A DNA stretch of 64,000 nt, taken from contig QCCN01000004.1 of assembly GCA_003278925.1 (NCBI GenBank), positions 46,052 through 110,051 on the forward strand, given 5' to 3'. A program made the position numbers and the translations under genes. This stretch comes from Prochlorococcus sp. AG-347-L17. Lineage in GTDB: Bacteria; Cyanobacteriota; Cyanobacteriia; PCC-6307; Cyanobiaceae. Positions 6,752-14,777 of this stretch are shown piece after piece. Each line of letters begins with the position of its first letter. The first letter of the stretch is position 1. The notes under the pieces were generated by a model, which did not search any database, was not told the DNA's origin, and was given only the letters and a program-made list of their open reading frames with translations.

Positions 6752-7006
6752 TTATAGAAAAATGCTAATTATCAAAAAGATTATTCCTAGAACTACCGTG
6801 ACAATTGCTCCATCTACTAATAAGTCTTTCCATGTATAACTTTTAAGCATCCTTGTTTTATCTTCTTCACTCATAAGGTTCTTTAACCACGTCCAATTTA
6901 AAAGCTGTGTCAATGCAACACCAAAAATTAAATGACCAAACAAAATACCAATTAGATCAATTCTAGAAATATCTTTAGTGAGACTTGTAATAATAAAAAA
7001 GTCCAC
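6752..7006 (-). CDS. Small two-span membrane protein
   Basis: The 84-aa protein starts at GTG, which overlaps the upstream TAG by one base. It has two hydrophobic segments, about residues 19-37 (IGILFGHLIFGVALTQLLN) and 66-83 (AIVTVVLGIIFLIISIF), separated by a charged loop with EEDKTRMLK. Probably a two-helix thylakoid or plasma-membrane protein. No family recognised. Confidence 0.65.
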   Translation of the reverse strand: MDFFIITSLTKDISRIDLIGILFGHLIFGVALTQLLNWTWLKNLMSEEDKTRMLKSYTWKDLLVDGAIVTVVLGIIFLIISIFL

Positions 7007-7233
7007 TAGCTTTTTTCTTTATTAGATAAAGCACCACCTTCTTCTTTGTATTTTTCCCAAGCTTCGTTTATTTTTGCTTTAGAGAAATTTTGTTTTCCCT
7101 CAGAGATTTTATTTTTGAGGTTATTTAAACTATTAGTCAGTTCTTTTTTTGTTGGTTCATCAAGAAAGTTTGATGTTAATTTCCATAAATACCAGCTACT
7201 AGCTAGAAGAAGAATTAATCCGAGTAATTGCAT
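7006..7233 (-). CDS. Small membrane-anchored protein
   Basis: The 75-aa protein has an N-terminal hydrophobic anchor (MQLLGLILLLASSWYLW) and a long, charged, helical tail rich in Lys and Glu. First gene of the run 7233-6560. The plus-strand frame at 7046-7282 is a shadow. Function unknown. Confidence 0.6.
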   Translation of the reverse strand: MQLLGLILLLASSWYLWKLTSNFLDEPTKKELTNSLNNLKNKISEGKQNFSKAKINEAWEKYKEEGGALSNKEKS

Positions 7234-7324
7234 ATTAGTTTTTTACCATCCTACAACTTTTCAAATGGTTTCGATAAATTAAATTATTTAATACCTGCAG
7301 AAATTTTTTTGACTTAAATAAAAA

Positions 7325-7480
7325 TTAAAACTTTAACCAATGGAAAAATATTCTATCCAGCAGCCATATAGTTAGACCCCCTTCCAGGAAAGCTAACCAA
7401 TACATCCCATAATCAGAAAACCCCATTTGTTCTTTAACTGTTTTAATCAATTTTTTGTGAGCTTGAATGAGATCTTTCAT
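7325..7480 (-). CDS. 51-aa small membrane protein
   Basis: The frame starts MKDLIQAHKKLIKTVKEQMG and continues with FSDYGMYWLAFLEGGLTIWL and a basic end. An amphipathic basic N-terminus precedes one membrane helix. The 83-aa gene ends 17 bp upstream on the same strand. Function unknown. Confidence 0.55.
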   Translation of the reverse strand: MKDLIQAHKKLIKTVKEQMGFSDYGMYWLAFLEGGLTIWLLDRIFFHWLKF

Positions 7481-7496
7481 GAACAATCAAAAATTT

Positions 7497-7748
7497 TTAA
7501 ACCTGCTGAATTTCTTTAATTAAAAAACCCTTCCCATAGCAAGATAGACATGTTTTAGTCTCATCTAATGAAATTCTTAGAAAACCTGCTCCATTACACC
7601 TAAAGCAATTTACTTTAGTGTTTGAATAGATCTTTGATTTAATTTTAGCAGCACGATTTAAGTAAGAAACAGTTTCTTTACGACCGTTTGCTTGAGCAGC
7701 TTTATTTAAAAGCTTTTTATAACTGACTTTTAGTTCTTGGGTATTCAT
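7497..7748 (-). CDS. DnaJ-type zinc-finger-like small protein
   Basis: The 83-aa protein has a basic helical N-terminal half, then two Cys motifs: CFRCNGAGF and CLSCYGKGF. These match the CxxCxGxG repeats of the DnaJ zinc domain and of plant and cyanobacterial thylakoid Zn-finger proteins. Four Cys are enough for one zinc site. There is no J-domain. Possibly a redox or folding factor; function inferred from the motif only. Confidence 0.65.
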   Translation of the reverse strand: MNTQELKVSYKKLLNKAAQANGRKETVSYLNRAAKIKSKIYSNTKVNCFRCNGAGFLRISLDETKTCLSCYGKGFLIKEIQQV

Positions 7749-8038
7749 CTTTTGAAAGAAACTATGATGCTGGTACAGGAAAAGCTGAATGTTTTAATAA
7801 TTTAAATAATTTTTCCCGTTTATATTTCTAATCTGATCTCTTACTGAGATTTAAACAATATAACTAGGATTTGGTTTATATGTTTAGTATATGGAGTAAT
7901 TAGTTTGTATATTTAATAGAAATTTTATATTTGAGAAACTAAAACTTTTGTGGGTGATTATTCAAGAAATATTTTTTTGTCTTTGAAAGGAAGCTTAAAT
8001 AATTTTTTCTTTGAAAAGTATTTAAAAGCTCTCGTAGA

Positions 8039-8164
8039 TCATCCAGCCTTTTTGAGGTTTTTAACTAAAAAATCATTTTCATTAGTAAGAACTTCGAGCT
8101 TGGATTTTTCCAACTCTTTTTTGATTTCGGGATTTAAATCCTTTTTTGTCTCATTTAGATTCAT
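8039..8164 (-). CDS. 41-aa helical protein, paralog of the 4054 gene
   Basis: The frame reads MNLNETKKDLNPEIKKELEK and ends in SKLEVLTNENDFLVKNLKKA. The C-terminal part aligns with SALENLKTENERLVNSLKKS of the gene at 4054-4227, which supports this strand over the overlapping plus-strand frame at 7950-8189. Function unknown. Confidence 0.5.
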   Translation of the reverse strand: MNLNETKKDLNPEIKKELEKSKLEVLTNENDFLVKNLKKAG

Positions 8165-8225
8165 AAGATTTGTTCTTAAAATTATTTAAAAGACAGTTGA
8201 GATCATAATGATCCCAAAAAAAATT

Positions 8226-8337
8226 TGTGGATAGTTTTTTCTTAAAAGAAGATAATATTTTATTTTGCACATAGAAATTCAAATTTAATCAACATATTGT
8301 GGAAAACCCTGTTGAAAAACGCTTAAAAAGTGGATAA
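8226..8337 (+). other. Cluster of DnaA-box-like 9-mers
   Basis: Three same-strand words resemble the DnaA box TGTGGATAA or its cyanobacterial form TGTGGAAAA: TGTGGATAG (8226), TGTGGAAAA (8298) and AGTGGATAA (8329). They lie in gene-free AT-rich DNA. dnaA, dnaN or other origin markers are not in the window, so this is not called an origin. Confidence 0.3.
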
Positions 8338-8451
8338 CTCTTCGGGAGCATTATCAAAACAAGCTTTTCTGGAAAAATTTTTTAAGTATTAATACTTCAT
8401 CAAAAAAATTAAAATATAGTTTAAAAAGGAACATAATCTCTTGTTATAACT

Positions 8452-8550
8452 ATGGGATCATTACTTTTTAAAAAAGATAAATTTTCTATACCTGAAGCTC
8501 ATGTTGATAAAAAATTAAAAAAGTTTTTTCTTCATGATGTATCAAATTGA
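8452..8550 (+). CDS. Candidate 32-aa ORF
   Basis: The frame encodes MGSLLFKKDKFSIPEAHVDK then KLKKFFLHDVSN. The sequence is basic and soluble-looking. Start context is ordinary and there is no neighbour coupling, so this is a weak call. Confidence 0.3.
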   Translation: MGSLLFKKDKFSIPEAHVDKKLKKFFLHDVSN

Positions 8551-8700
8551 AAATTAAAGTGAAGAAAAATCAATCAAAACTTGAAATTTTTAATTTTTGT
8601 CATAGTTGAGAATAAATTGTTTAATTCGGTTTTCTCTATGCAAATATTTCTCAAACCTAAAACTAATCAAATAGGGTTATCTTAATTAAAAAATTTTTAA

Positions 8701-8937
8701 ATGACAGAAGAAAAAAAGGATTCAAAAAAATGTTCTGGAAAGAAAAACATTATGTTTGCCTATGGTTTTGTACAACTTGGTTCTAGTTTCGTATCTGCTA
8801 TAGCTTTAGCTGCAATCGCTTTTGGATTCTGTTCAGTAAAAAAGGAATCTATACTTTTCAATAAATGTGTTGCAGAAATAATCGAAGATGGTGGGACCAA
8901 TTCTGAGGCTGTAAGGTATTGCAACGGGGGCAATTAA
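8701..8937 (+). CDS. Small single-span protein with extracytoplasmic Cys pair
   Basis: The 78-aa protein has a Lys-rich N-terminus (TEEKKDSKKCSGKK), one hydrophobic helix (about 22-43) and a tail with NKCVAEIIEDGG and VRYCNGGN. A helix followed by two Cys about 20 residues apart repeats the plan of the proteins at 1011-1268 and 28743-29174. The Cys pair could form a disulfide outside the cytoplasm. Function unknown. Confidence 0.65.
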   Translation: MTEEKKDSKKCSGKKNIMFAYGFVQLGSSFVSAIALAAIAFGFCSVKKESILFNKCVAEIIEDGGTNSEAVRYCNGGN

Positions 8938-8958
8938 AATCCCTCTAAGATTAATTTA

Positions 8959-9201
8959 ATGGATTCAACCTGTGATTTGATTATTGACTCTTTAAAAAAG
9001 GAGCCAATTGGAGAAACTGTTCATTTTATTTGGTTCATAACAGATATTGGCATTGTTGCCTTATTTAAAAGAGAGGAAAACTTTGAAACTTATAGTTCGA
9101 ATGTCGAAATAGAGGCAAATAAAATTGCTTTGGATATAACTAAAGAAGAGAAAGAGTACTTCAAAATAGAAGAGAAACAACTTTTCTTGTTTTATTCATA
9201 A
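8959..9201 (+). CDS. Hypothetical protein
   Basis: An 80-aa, acidic, soluble protein. It lies 21 bp after the preceding gene on the same strand. It has a central hydrophobic segment (HFIWFITDIGIVALF) that looks like a buried strand rather than a membrane helix. No motif recognised. Confidence 0.55.
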   Translation: MDSTCDLIIDSLKKEPIGETVHFIWFITDIGIVALFKREENFETYSSNVEIEANKIALDITKEEKEYFKIEEKQLFLFYS

Positions 9202-9221
9202 TCTAGGATTTTATTTTTAAT

Positions 9222-9416
9222 TCAGTAAGATGGCTCAAGGTTAAAGGCTGGCTCCATAGTGTTGTTTTCGCTAATTAATTCGTAGGTTAGCTCCTTATTT
9301 AGGGCATTTATATAAGATGTATAAAGTTTTCCCCAAACAAATTCAAATTCATCTTTACTTAAATTCTTGAAAAGAATTTCTCCTTTGAAATAAATGTGAT
9401 AAAAATCATTCATCAT
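9222..9416 (-). CDS. Small aromatic hypothetical protein
   Basis: The 64-aa protein starts MMNDFYHIYFKGEILFKNLS and contains EFEFVWGKLYTSY and ELTYEL. The pattern resembles short picocyanobacterial proteins that begin with HIYF, but the family has no name I can give. The second Met is an equally good start. Confidence 0.55.
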   Translation of the reverse strand: MMNDFYHIYFKGEILFKNLSKDEFEFVWGKLYTSYINALNKELTYELISENNTMEPAFNLEPSY

Positions 9417-9511
9417 GGAAAATTAATCTTATCCTTTTTAACGCAGTGAAATATGCATGTAGTATTAGGTGCTACTAAAAAGAAATTTATATTTAAAAGT
9501 TAGAAATGCTT

Positions 9512-9823
9512 TTAAACTATCCGTGTATTCATTTTTTGTTTTTTGAATAATCCGACTGTCTCATCAAGATCCATACAAGGCTGAATACTTATATCCATTA
9601 ATCTTCTCCAGGGATGCCATTGCTTCCAAATTGTCTCAAGAGAATCTGCGCTCACCACAGAATGTCCAATCCCATTTTGAACCATAAAAATCCAAGAATG
9701 AACTTCATAGTTTTCAGGTCTGTTTTGGGGGCCACCTGACTCGTACCAATTAATTAGCATTTCTGCTCCTTCTTCTTGATCCTCGCCATCTGTAAATTCG
9801 TAGGAAATCAAATACCTTTGCAT
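9512..9823 (-). CDS. DUF3303-like small protein
   Basis: The 103-aa protein starts MQRYLISYEFTDGEDQEEGA and has SWIFMVQNGIGHSVVSADS followed by WKQWHPWRRL and an acidic end. This ferredoxin-like-fold layout recalls the DUF3303 family of small alpha/beta proteins. Two His/Trp segments could bind a ligand. It stands alone. The family assignment is tentative. Confidence 0.6.
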   Translation of the reverse strand: MQRYLISYEFTDGEDQEEGAEMLINWYESGGPQNRPENYEVHSWIFMVQNGIGHSVVSADSLETIWKQWHPWRRLMDISIQPCMDLDETVGLFKKQKMNTRIV

Positions 9824-10106
9824 ATAGATTATTATTAAAACCTTTAAACTATTTTAACTCTAGATTTAGATATTGCCTCCCAATTTAATTAATGCTATGA
9901 AGTTTATAGAAATGATTGTTTTAAATGATCGAAAGATTTGGAAAAATTAAAAAGAATATTTTGACTAATTTATCTTTTATAAATAAGACAATCTTGAACT
10001 ATTTTCAAAACCATGATCTGTTCGTTTAGCTCCAGTTAACAGATAAAATTTGATACTTTTTAAAATTCCTTAAATTAGTTAATATATTTGTACTGTATAG
10101 ATACCG
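9824..10106. other. Gene-poor spacer
   Basis: No convincing coding frame. The only structure is a 7-bp perfect hairpin, ATCTGTT (10016-10022) with AACAGAT (10038-10044), without a T-tract, upstream of the next gene. Confidence 0.4.
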
Positions 10107-10490
10107 ATGATAAATAAAAAGTATAGTAGTGATCCAATTGATAATTTAGAGTACGAAAAAGTTCTAGAAGAAGAAATAATTAATTCATACGAAAGTAAAT
10201 TTCTGAAAGATACTCAACCAGACAAAAAAAAGACTAAATTTTACAGACTTAAAAGAACTCCATTAGAAATATTAAATAGGTCATTTTTCTTCTTCTTTAT
10301 TGGAAGTTTTCTTTTCTCTTTGTTTTTAGCTTATTCAGAAAGTAAGTTATGGTTCATACTTTATGTAATAAGTGCATTGTCATGTGTTTTCTATACTCCT
10401 AATAGAAAAGCACTTAAAGAATTAATAGCAGCTTGGCCAAATATAGAGGATCTCATTAAAGGAAGGAGTTTGTGGAGAAAAGGCAAGTAA
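10107..10490 (+). CDS. Two-span membrane protein, unknown
   Basis: The 127-aa protein has a charged N-terminal 55 residues, then two hydrophobic segments (about 60-75 SFFFFFIGSFLFSLF and 81-98 LWFILYVISALSCVF), a short loop, and a C-terminal WPNIEDLIKGRSLWRK. It is followed by two very small co-directional frames and may head their operon. No family recognised. Confidence 0.65.
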   Translation: MINKKYSSDPIDNLEYEKVLEEEIINSYESKFLKDTQPDKKKTKFYRLKRTPLEILNRSFFFFFIGSFLFSLFLAYSESKLWFILYVISALSCVFYTPNRKALKELIAAWPNIEDLIKGRSLWRKGK

Positions 10491-10497
10491 ATAGATT

Positions 10498-10590
10498 ATG
10501 AAACCGTTAAATGCATTTAAAAAGTGGTTATTAAATATTCTTGTGCCATACATTGAGGAAACCAACAAGAAAAAAGAAGATAAAAAATGA
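10498..10590 (+). CDS. 30-aa basic peptide
   Basis: The frame encodes MKPLNAFKKWLLNILVPYIE then ETNKKKEDKK. It is an amphipathic basic helix with a charged tail. It begins 8 bp after the 127-aa gene and its stop overlaps the next ATG as ATGA, which supports translation. Confidence 0.5.
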   Translation: MKPLNAFKKWLLNILVPYIEETNKKKEDKK

Positions 10591-10724
10591 GCCTTATAAA
10601 GCTTGGAATTATTGTTGAAATTTTTTTGTTTTTGGGAGTTTTTTTATGGGTTAGGAAACTAAATAGTAAACAAAGTAGGCAACCATCTCTATCAAAAAAA
10701 ATAATTAAAAATCTCAAATTTTAG
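10587..10724 (+). CDS. 45-aa single-span membrane protein
   Basis: The frame starts MSLIKLGIIVEIFLFLGVFL, one membrane helix, followed by a Lys/Arg/Ser-rich tail. The 4-base ATGA overlap with the upstream frame implies coupling. The minus-strand frame at 10517-10717 is a shadow. Function unknown. Confidence 0.5.
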   Translation: MSLIKLGIIVEIFLFLGVFLWVRKLNSKQSRQPSLSKKIIKNLKF

Positions 10725-10845
10725 AATTCTTATCACAAAATAAGGAATCTTTATAAAGAGATCAAATTTATGGAAAAATTTTTTACTTTTTCCTCTCACT
10801 TTGTGTATGAAATCGTTTAGAACATCTACATAGTTCTTAAAAAAT

Positions 10846-11199
10846 ATGGTTTCCTCCATCCAAGGTCTTGCTCCAATTACTAATCCATTAAATAGTGTCT
10901 TAGTAGAAAAGAAGCTAATAAATGTTGATCAAAAGTTTATTCAACTTGTTTCTCTTGCAGAAGGTTTACCTCGTACAGAAGTTATTGAAAGTGGTAGAAA
11001 TTATTGGAGAGGTGTTTGTAGGAGCTTGATTTTTAGATTTCCAGATGACCTTGAAATTTTAAAGCTTGATGTAAGAAGTTATGTAGATAGATCTAAAGGA
11101 ATTATTCAGATAAGATCTGCAGCAAGATTAGGGCAATCAGATTTAGGCGTTAATTTAAGAAGAGTGGAATACTTGCTTAATCAATTAGAGAAATTTTAA
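10846..11199 (+). CDS. DUF1499 family protein
   Basis: The 117-aa protein carries the DUF1499 core: RSLIFRFPDDLEILKLD, then IIQIRSAARLGQSDLGVNLR and RVEYLL. Family members are usually periplasmic or membrane-linked proteins of unknown function, often near stress genes. This copy has no obvious signal peptide. It stands alone on the plus strand. Confidence 0.8.
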   Translation: MVSSIQGLAPITNPLNSVLVEKKLINVDQKFIQLVSLAEGLPRTEVIESGRNYWRGVCRSLIFRFPDDLEILKLDVRSYVDRSKGIIQIRSAARLGQSDLGVNLRRVEYLLNQLEKF

Positions 11200-11276
11200 A
11201 TAATCTGTTTTTTATAAATTTAAGGTTCTTTTTACTAAATACTTGTGCTTTAATTCATAAGAATAATTGAATTGCC

Positions 11277-11408
11277 ATGGTAAAGATAATCTTAGTTGGA
11301 ATTATTGTAGCGCTAGTATATTCTCAACCTGACCTTCGTCTTACTGTCGCTGATTGGTTAAAAGCAGCTTCTGATTTTCTTATTGAATCAGTACAAGTAA
11401 AACCTTGA
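11277..11408 (+). CDS. 43-aa small membrane protein
   Basis: The frame encodes MVKIILVGIIVALVYSQPDL and then RLTVADWLKAASDFLIESVQ plus a short tail. One short helix is followed by an amphipathic segment, a regular composition for a real product. Not recognised. Confidence 0.55.
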   Translation: MVKIILVGIIVALVYSQPDLRLTVADWLKAASDFLIESVQVKP

Positions 11409-11591
11409 ATTAATTTTTAATGAAGCATTAAAAAATACCTGAGACAGTAATCATTTGTTTAATGCAAACAGCTACGAAAATAAATATTATTATCCTACTT
11501 AATATGTATTTCACTTAATCAAATAAATAGTTTTAGGAACATAATAGAAAAAATTTTTGAAATTTTTGAATAGTTAACGATAATAAGGGAT

Positions 11592-12647
11592 ATGAAGCTT
11601 AGATTATTTGAGTTCTATTTTATTAAAGACTATTTAAAGCCTTGGTTTGGTCTTATTTATTCTTTATTCTTTCTGTTTTTTTTAGGTGCAATTGGCTATC
11701 GAATAACAGAGGGATGGGAATGGAGTGATTGCTTATGGATGGTTCTAATCACAATAACCACTATTGGTTTTGGAGAAGTTCAACCTTTAAGTCCTGAAGG
11801 CAGGATCGTAACTGTTTTAGTAATCGTTGGCGGATTGATATTTATTCAATTTACCTTTCAAAAAGCTGTTAGATTATTCGAATCCGGCTATTTTCAAAGA
11901 GTAAACGAATTACGTTTTAAAAGACTTCTTAGAAAAATGGAAAATCATGTAATTTTGTGCGGATATGGGAGGGTAGGTCAGGAAATATCTAACCAAATTA
12001 AAACGCAGAATATACCAATTATCGTTGTTGAGAGTGACGAAGATAGAAAAAAGATTGCAGAAGAAAATGGTTTAGAAGTACTTTGTGCTGATGCAACTCT
12101 TGATGAGACTTTAAAACTGGCAGGATTAGAAAAATGCAAAAGTTTGGTCGTTACCTTACCTAATGATGCTGCTAATTTATATGTCGTATTAAGCGCTAAA
12201 GGAATAAGAAGTTCTATAAGAGTAATTGCAAGAGCTGGAACCGAAGAAGCTGCAAGTAAGTTGAGATTAGCTGGTGCAAGTATAGTTGTAAGCCCTTATA
12301 TAGCTGCAGGAAGAGCGATGGCATCAATGGCTTTAAGACCAATCGCAATTGATTTTCTAGATCTTCTAGCAGGAAGTGAATGTGAAATTGAAGAATTTGA
12401 ATTGAGTAATGATATTAGTCTTTTTGAAACAGCAGAGAAAAGATCACTTTCTGAACTTGGAATAGGCAAAAAAAGCGGAGCAAAAATTTTGGCTATAAAA
12501 GAGAACGAAAAATTATTTACTAACCCTGGCGGTAATTTCATACTTCAGCCAGGTCAGGTATTAATAGCATTTGGTAGTAAAGAACAGCTAAATATTTTGA
12601 ACGGTTTGTTGGGTAATCTTGTAGTAGCAGTAGAGTTATTAAAATAG
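11592..12647 (+). CDS. Potassium channel with RCK (TrkA-N/TrkA-C) domain
   Basis: The 351-aa protein has two membrane helices (about 20-36 and 73-90) around a pore loop with the K+-selectivity filter TTIGFGE (56-62). A cytoplasmic Rossmann RCK domain follows, beginning VILCGYGRVGQEI (glycine motif at 124-129), then a TrkA-C-like domain near the C-terminus. Channels of this kind are ligand-gated (nucleotide or ion) and tetrameric in the plasma or thylakoid membrane. It stands alone, followed by a 20-base hairpin before pstS. Confidence 0.9.
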   Translation: MKLRLFEFYFIKDYLKPWFGLIYSLFFLFFLGAIGYRITEGWEWSDCLWMVLITITTIGFGEVQPLSPEGRIVTVLVIVGGLIFIQFTFQKAVRLFESGYFQRVNELRFKRLLRKMENHVILCGYGRVGQEISNQIKTQNIPIIVVESDEDRKKIAEENGLEVLCADATLDETLKLAGLEKCKSLVVTLPNDAANLYVVLSAKGIRSSIRVIARAGTEEAASKLRLAGASIVVSPYIAAGRAMASMALRPIAIDFLDLLAGSECEIEEFELSNDISLFETAEKRSLSELGIGKKSGAKILAIKENEKLFTNPGGNFILQPGQVLIAFGSKEQLNILNGLLGNLVVAVELLK

Positions 12648-12649
12648 GC

Positions 12650-12669
12650 ATATCAAAATAATTTGATAT
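12650..12669 (+). terminator. Palindromic hairpin after the K+ channel gene
   Basis: ATATCAAA and TTTGATAT form a perfect 8-bp stem with a 4-base loop three bases after the stop codon. No T-run follows, so termination would be weak; it may protect the mRNA 3' end. Confidence 0.4.
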
Positions 12670-12746
12670 ATAAATCTTTCAATTTTTTAATTTCTTAAAG
12701 GCTGTAAATTATCTTTGTACACAACAAACCTAGTTCTCATTACATA

Positions 12747-13718
12747 GTGGTCATTTTCAAAAAAACCCTGATTTTCTCTTCTGCAATTTCATTAATACTT
12801 TCTCCATATGTAATGGCTTCAAAAAGATTGAGTGGAGCTGGTGCATCATTTCCTTCGAAAATTTATACCAGGTGGTTTTTTGACTTAGCTAAAGGTGGAG
12901 GTCCTAGAGTTAATTATCAAGCAGTAGGTTCTGGGTCTGGCAGAAAAGCCTTTATAGATGAAACTGTAAATTTTGGTGCATCAGATGATCCTATGAAAGA
13001 TTCTGATATAGAGAAAGTTAAAAGAGGACTTGTTCAAATACCGATGGTAGGCGGAACAATTGCGTTTGGATATAACTATGATTGCGATTTAAAACTAACT
13101 CAAGAGCAGGCTGTTCAAGTAGCAATGGGAATGATAAAAGATTGGAAGGAATTAGGATGTAAATCAGGAAAATTAACTTGGACGCATCGTTCCGACGGTT
13201 CAGGCACGACTAAAGCTTTTACTAATTCTATGGAAGCTTTTTCTAAAACCTGGAATTTAGGTACTGGTAAATCTGTTAAATGGCTTTCGGGAGTTGGAGC
13301 AAAAGGAAATTCTGGTGTTGCAGGTTTTATACAAAATACTCCCGGAGCAATTGGTTATGTCAATCAATCATATATAAAAGGGAAGGTAAGAGCTGCAGCT
13401 TTACAAAATCTTTCTGGCGAATTCGTTACTCCGAATACTGAAGCAGGAGCAATAGCTTTAAACGGAATAAATCTTGATAAGAACTTGGCGGGTAAAAATC
13501 CAAACCCTACCGCTAAAGGAGCTTATCCAATAGCAACCTTAACTTGGATACTCGCTTATGAAAAAGGTAATGGTAGGGATACTGATGCAATTCAAGATAC
13601 ATTCTATAAATTGCTCAGTGATGAATACCAAGATAAAGCTTCTGCCTTAGGTTTTGTTCCCTTGAAAGGAGAAATTTTAAATAAATCAAGAGCCGCCGTT
13701 AAAAAAATAGGTAGATAA
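12747..13718 (+). CDS. pstS: Phosphate ABC transporter, periplasmic phosphate-binding protein
   Basis: The 323-aa protein has a signal peptide (about 1-24, ending VMA-S) and the PstS fold: LSGAGASFPSKIY, VNYQAVGSGSGRKAF, NFGASDDPM, and the phosphate loop HRSDGSGTTKAF. PstS captures inorganic phosphate in the periplasm for the PstCAB transporter encoded just downstream. GTG is taken as start because it gives a normal signal peptide. PhoB control is typical for the family; TCTTAAAG occurs upstream here and again before pstC, but I cannot prove a Pho box. Confidence 0.96.
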   Translation: MVIFKKTLIFSSAISLILSPYVMASKRLSGAGASFPSKIYTRWFFDLAKGGGPRVNYQAVGSGSGRKAFIDETVNFGASDDPMKDSDIEKVKRGLVQIPMVGGTIAFGYNYDCDLKLTQEQAVQVAMGMIKDWKELGCKSGKLTWTHRSDGSGTTKAFTNSMEAFSKTWNLGTGKSVKWLSGVGAKGNSGVAGFIQNTPGAIGYVNQSYIKGKVRAAALQNLSGEFVTPNTEAGAIALNGINLDKNLAGKNPNPTAKGAYPIATLTWILAYEKGNGRDTDAIQDTFYKLLSDEYQDKASALGFVPLKGEILNKSRAAVKKIGR

Positions 13719-13823
13719 ATTTATCAAACCATGTCAAATTATCATGACTTTCATATACCTTTAACGGCTCTTAAAGTCTTTTACAGCATTTAGTAGTAGA
13801 TTTATAGAGATATTCTTTTTTTA

Positions 13824-14771
13824 ATGGAAGAGAAATTAACTCTTTTTAAGAATCGTAAAAGATTCGGTATCGAAAAAAATATAGATATTATCTTTAAAAA
13901 TACTGCTCTAGTCTTGTCTAGTTTCGTAGCAATAATACTTTTAGGAATTATTTTAGTAGTCTTTTTTCAGTCATTTGAATCCTTTTCAAGGTATGGATTG
14001 AAGTTTCTCGTAACCTCTGAATGGAATCCTGTAAAAGATGAATACGGAGCTTTTACTGCAATATATGGAACCTTAGTAACTTCATTTCTTTCGTTATTAA
14101 TAACTATCCCTTTGGGCGTTGGAACTGCAATATTTATTACCGAGGACTTTGTACCGAAAGTTTTTAGAGAAATAATAGGTTCTTTTGTTGAGTTATTAGC
14201 AGCTATACCATCAGTTGTATTAGGGCTTTGGGCAATATTTGTTATGGAACCTTTTTTTAGAGCATTTTTTGTCTTTTTACATAATTTCTTTGGTTGGATA
14301 CCTTTATTCAGTACAGAACCTACAGGCAGGAATTCTTTGTTAGCAATATTGATTTTAGTTGTAATGCTTTTGCCAATAGTGACCTCCATTGCAAGAGATT
14401 CACTTAATCAGGTACCTAAAAAGCTTAGAAATGCAGCCTATGGAATTGGAGCAAGTAGATGGAAAACAATATTTTCAGTAATTTTGCCGGCAGCATTATC
14501 AGGAATTATGGCAGGTGTTTTATTAGCTTTAGGCAGAGCGATGGGAGAAACTATGGCTGTGACAATGATTATTGGTAATTCCAATGCATTTAGTTGGTCT
14601 CTATTATCTCCTGGATATACCATTTCTTCCATGCTTGCAAACCAGTTTGGTGAGGCTGATGGAAGTCAGGTTTCATCACTCTTTTATGCAGCTTTTGTAC
14701 TGATGATCCTATCTTTAGTGGTTAATATCTTTGCGCAATGGTTAGTTAAGAAATTTAGTCTCAAATATTAG
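13824..14771 (+). CDS. pstC: Phosphate ABC transporter permease PstC
   Basis: The 315-aa protein has about six membrane helices and the binding-protein-dependent permease loop, with NAAYGIGASRWKTIFSVILP (EAA-type motif) coupling it to the ATPase. TAIYGTLVTSFLSLLITIPLG is typical of PstC N-terminal transport regions. It forms the channel with PstA. It follows pstS by about 100 bp and precedes pstA by 6 bp. Confidence 0.95.
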   Translation: MEEKLTLFKNRKRFGIEKNIDIIFKNTALVLSSFVAIILLGIILVVFFQSFESFSRYGLKFLVTSEWNPVKDEYGAFTAIYGTLVTSFLSLLITIPLGVGTAIFITEDFVPKVFREIIGSFVELLAAIPSVVLGLWAIFVMEPFFRAFFVFLHNFFGWIPLFSTEPTGRNSLLAILILVVMLLPIVTSIARDSLNQVPKKLRNAAYGIGASRWKTIFSVILPAALSGIMAGVLLALGRAMGETMAVTMIIGNSNAFSWSLLSPGYTISSMLANQFGEADGSQVSSLFYAAFVLMILSLVVNIFAQWLVKKFSLKY

Positions 14772-14777
14772 ATAATT

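Noticed and set aside
7950..8189. 79-codon plus-strand frame
   Set aside because: The opposite strand carries a 41-aa frame that aligns with the gene at 4054, which is better support.
8226..8337. Chromosomal origin of replication
   Set aside because: Boxes are imperfect and few, and no dnaA/dnaN or other origin-linked genes are nearby.
10517..10717. 66-codon minus-strand frame
   Set aside because: Antisense to the ATGA-linked small genes at 10498-10724; Phe/Leu/Cys-rich shadow composition.
13967..14632. Minus-strand frames inside pstC
   Set aside because: Contained in a clear permease gene; no independent evidence.
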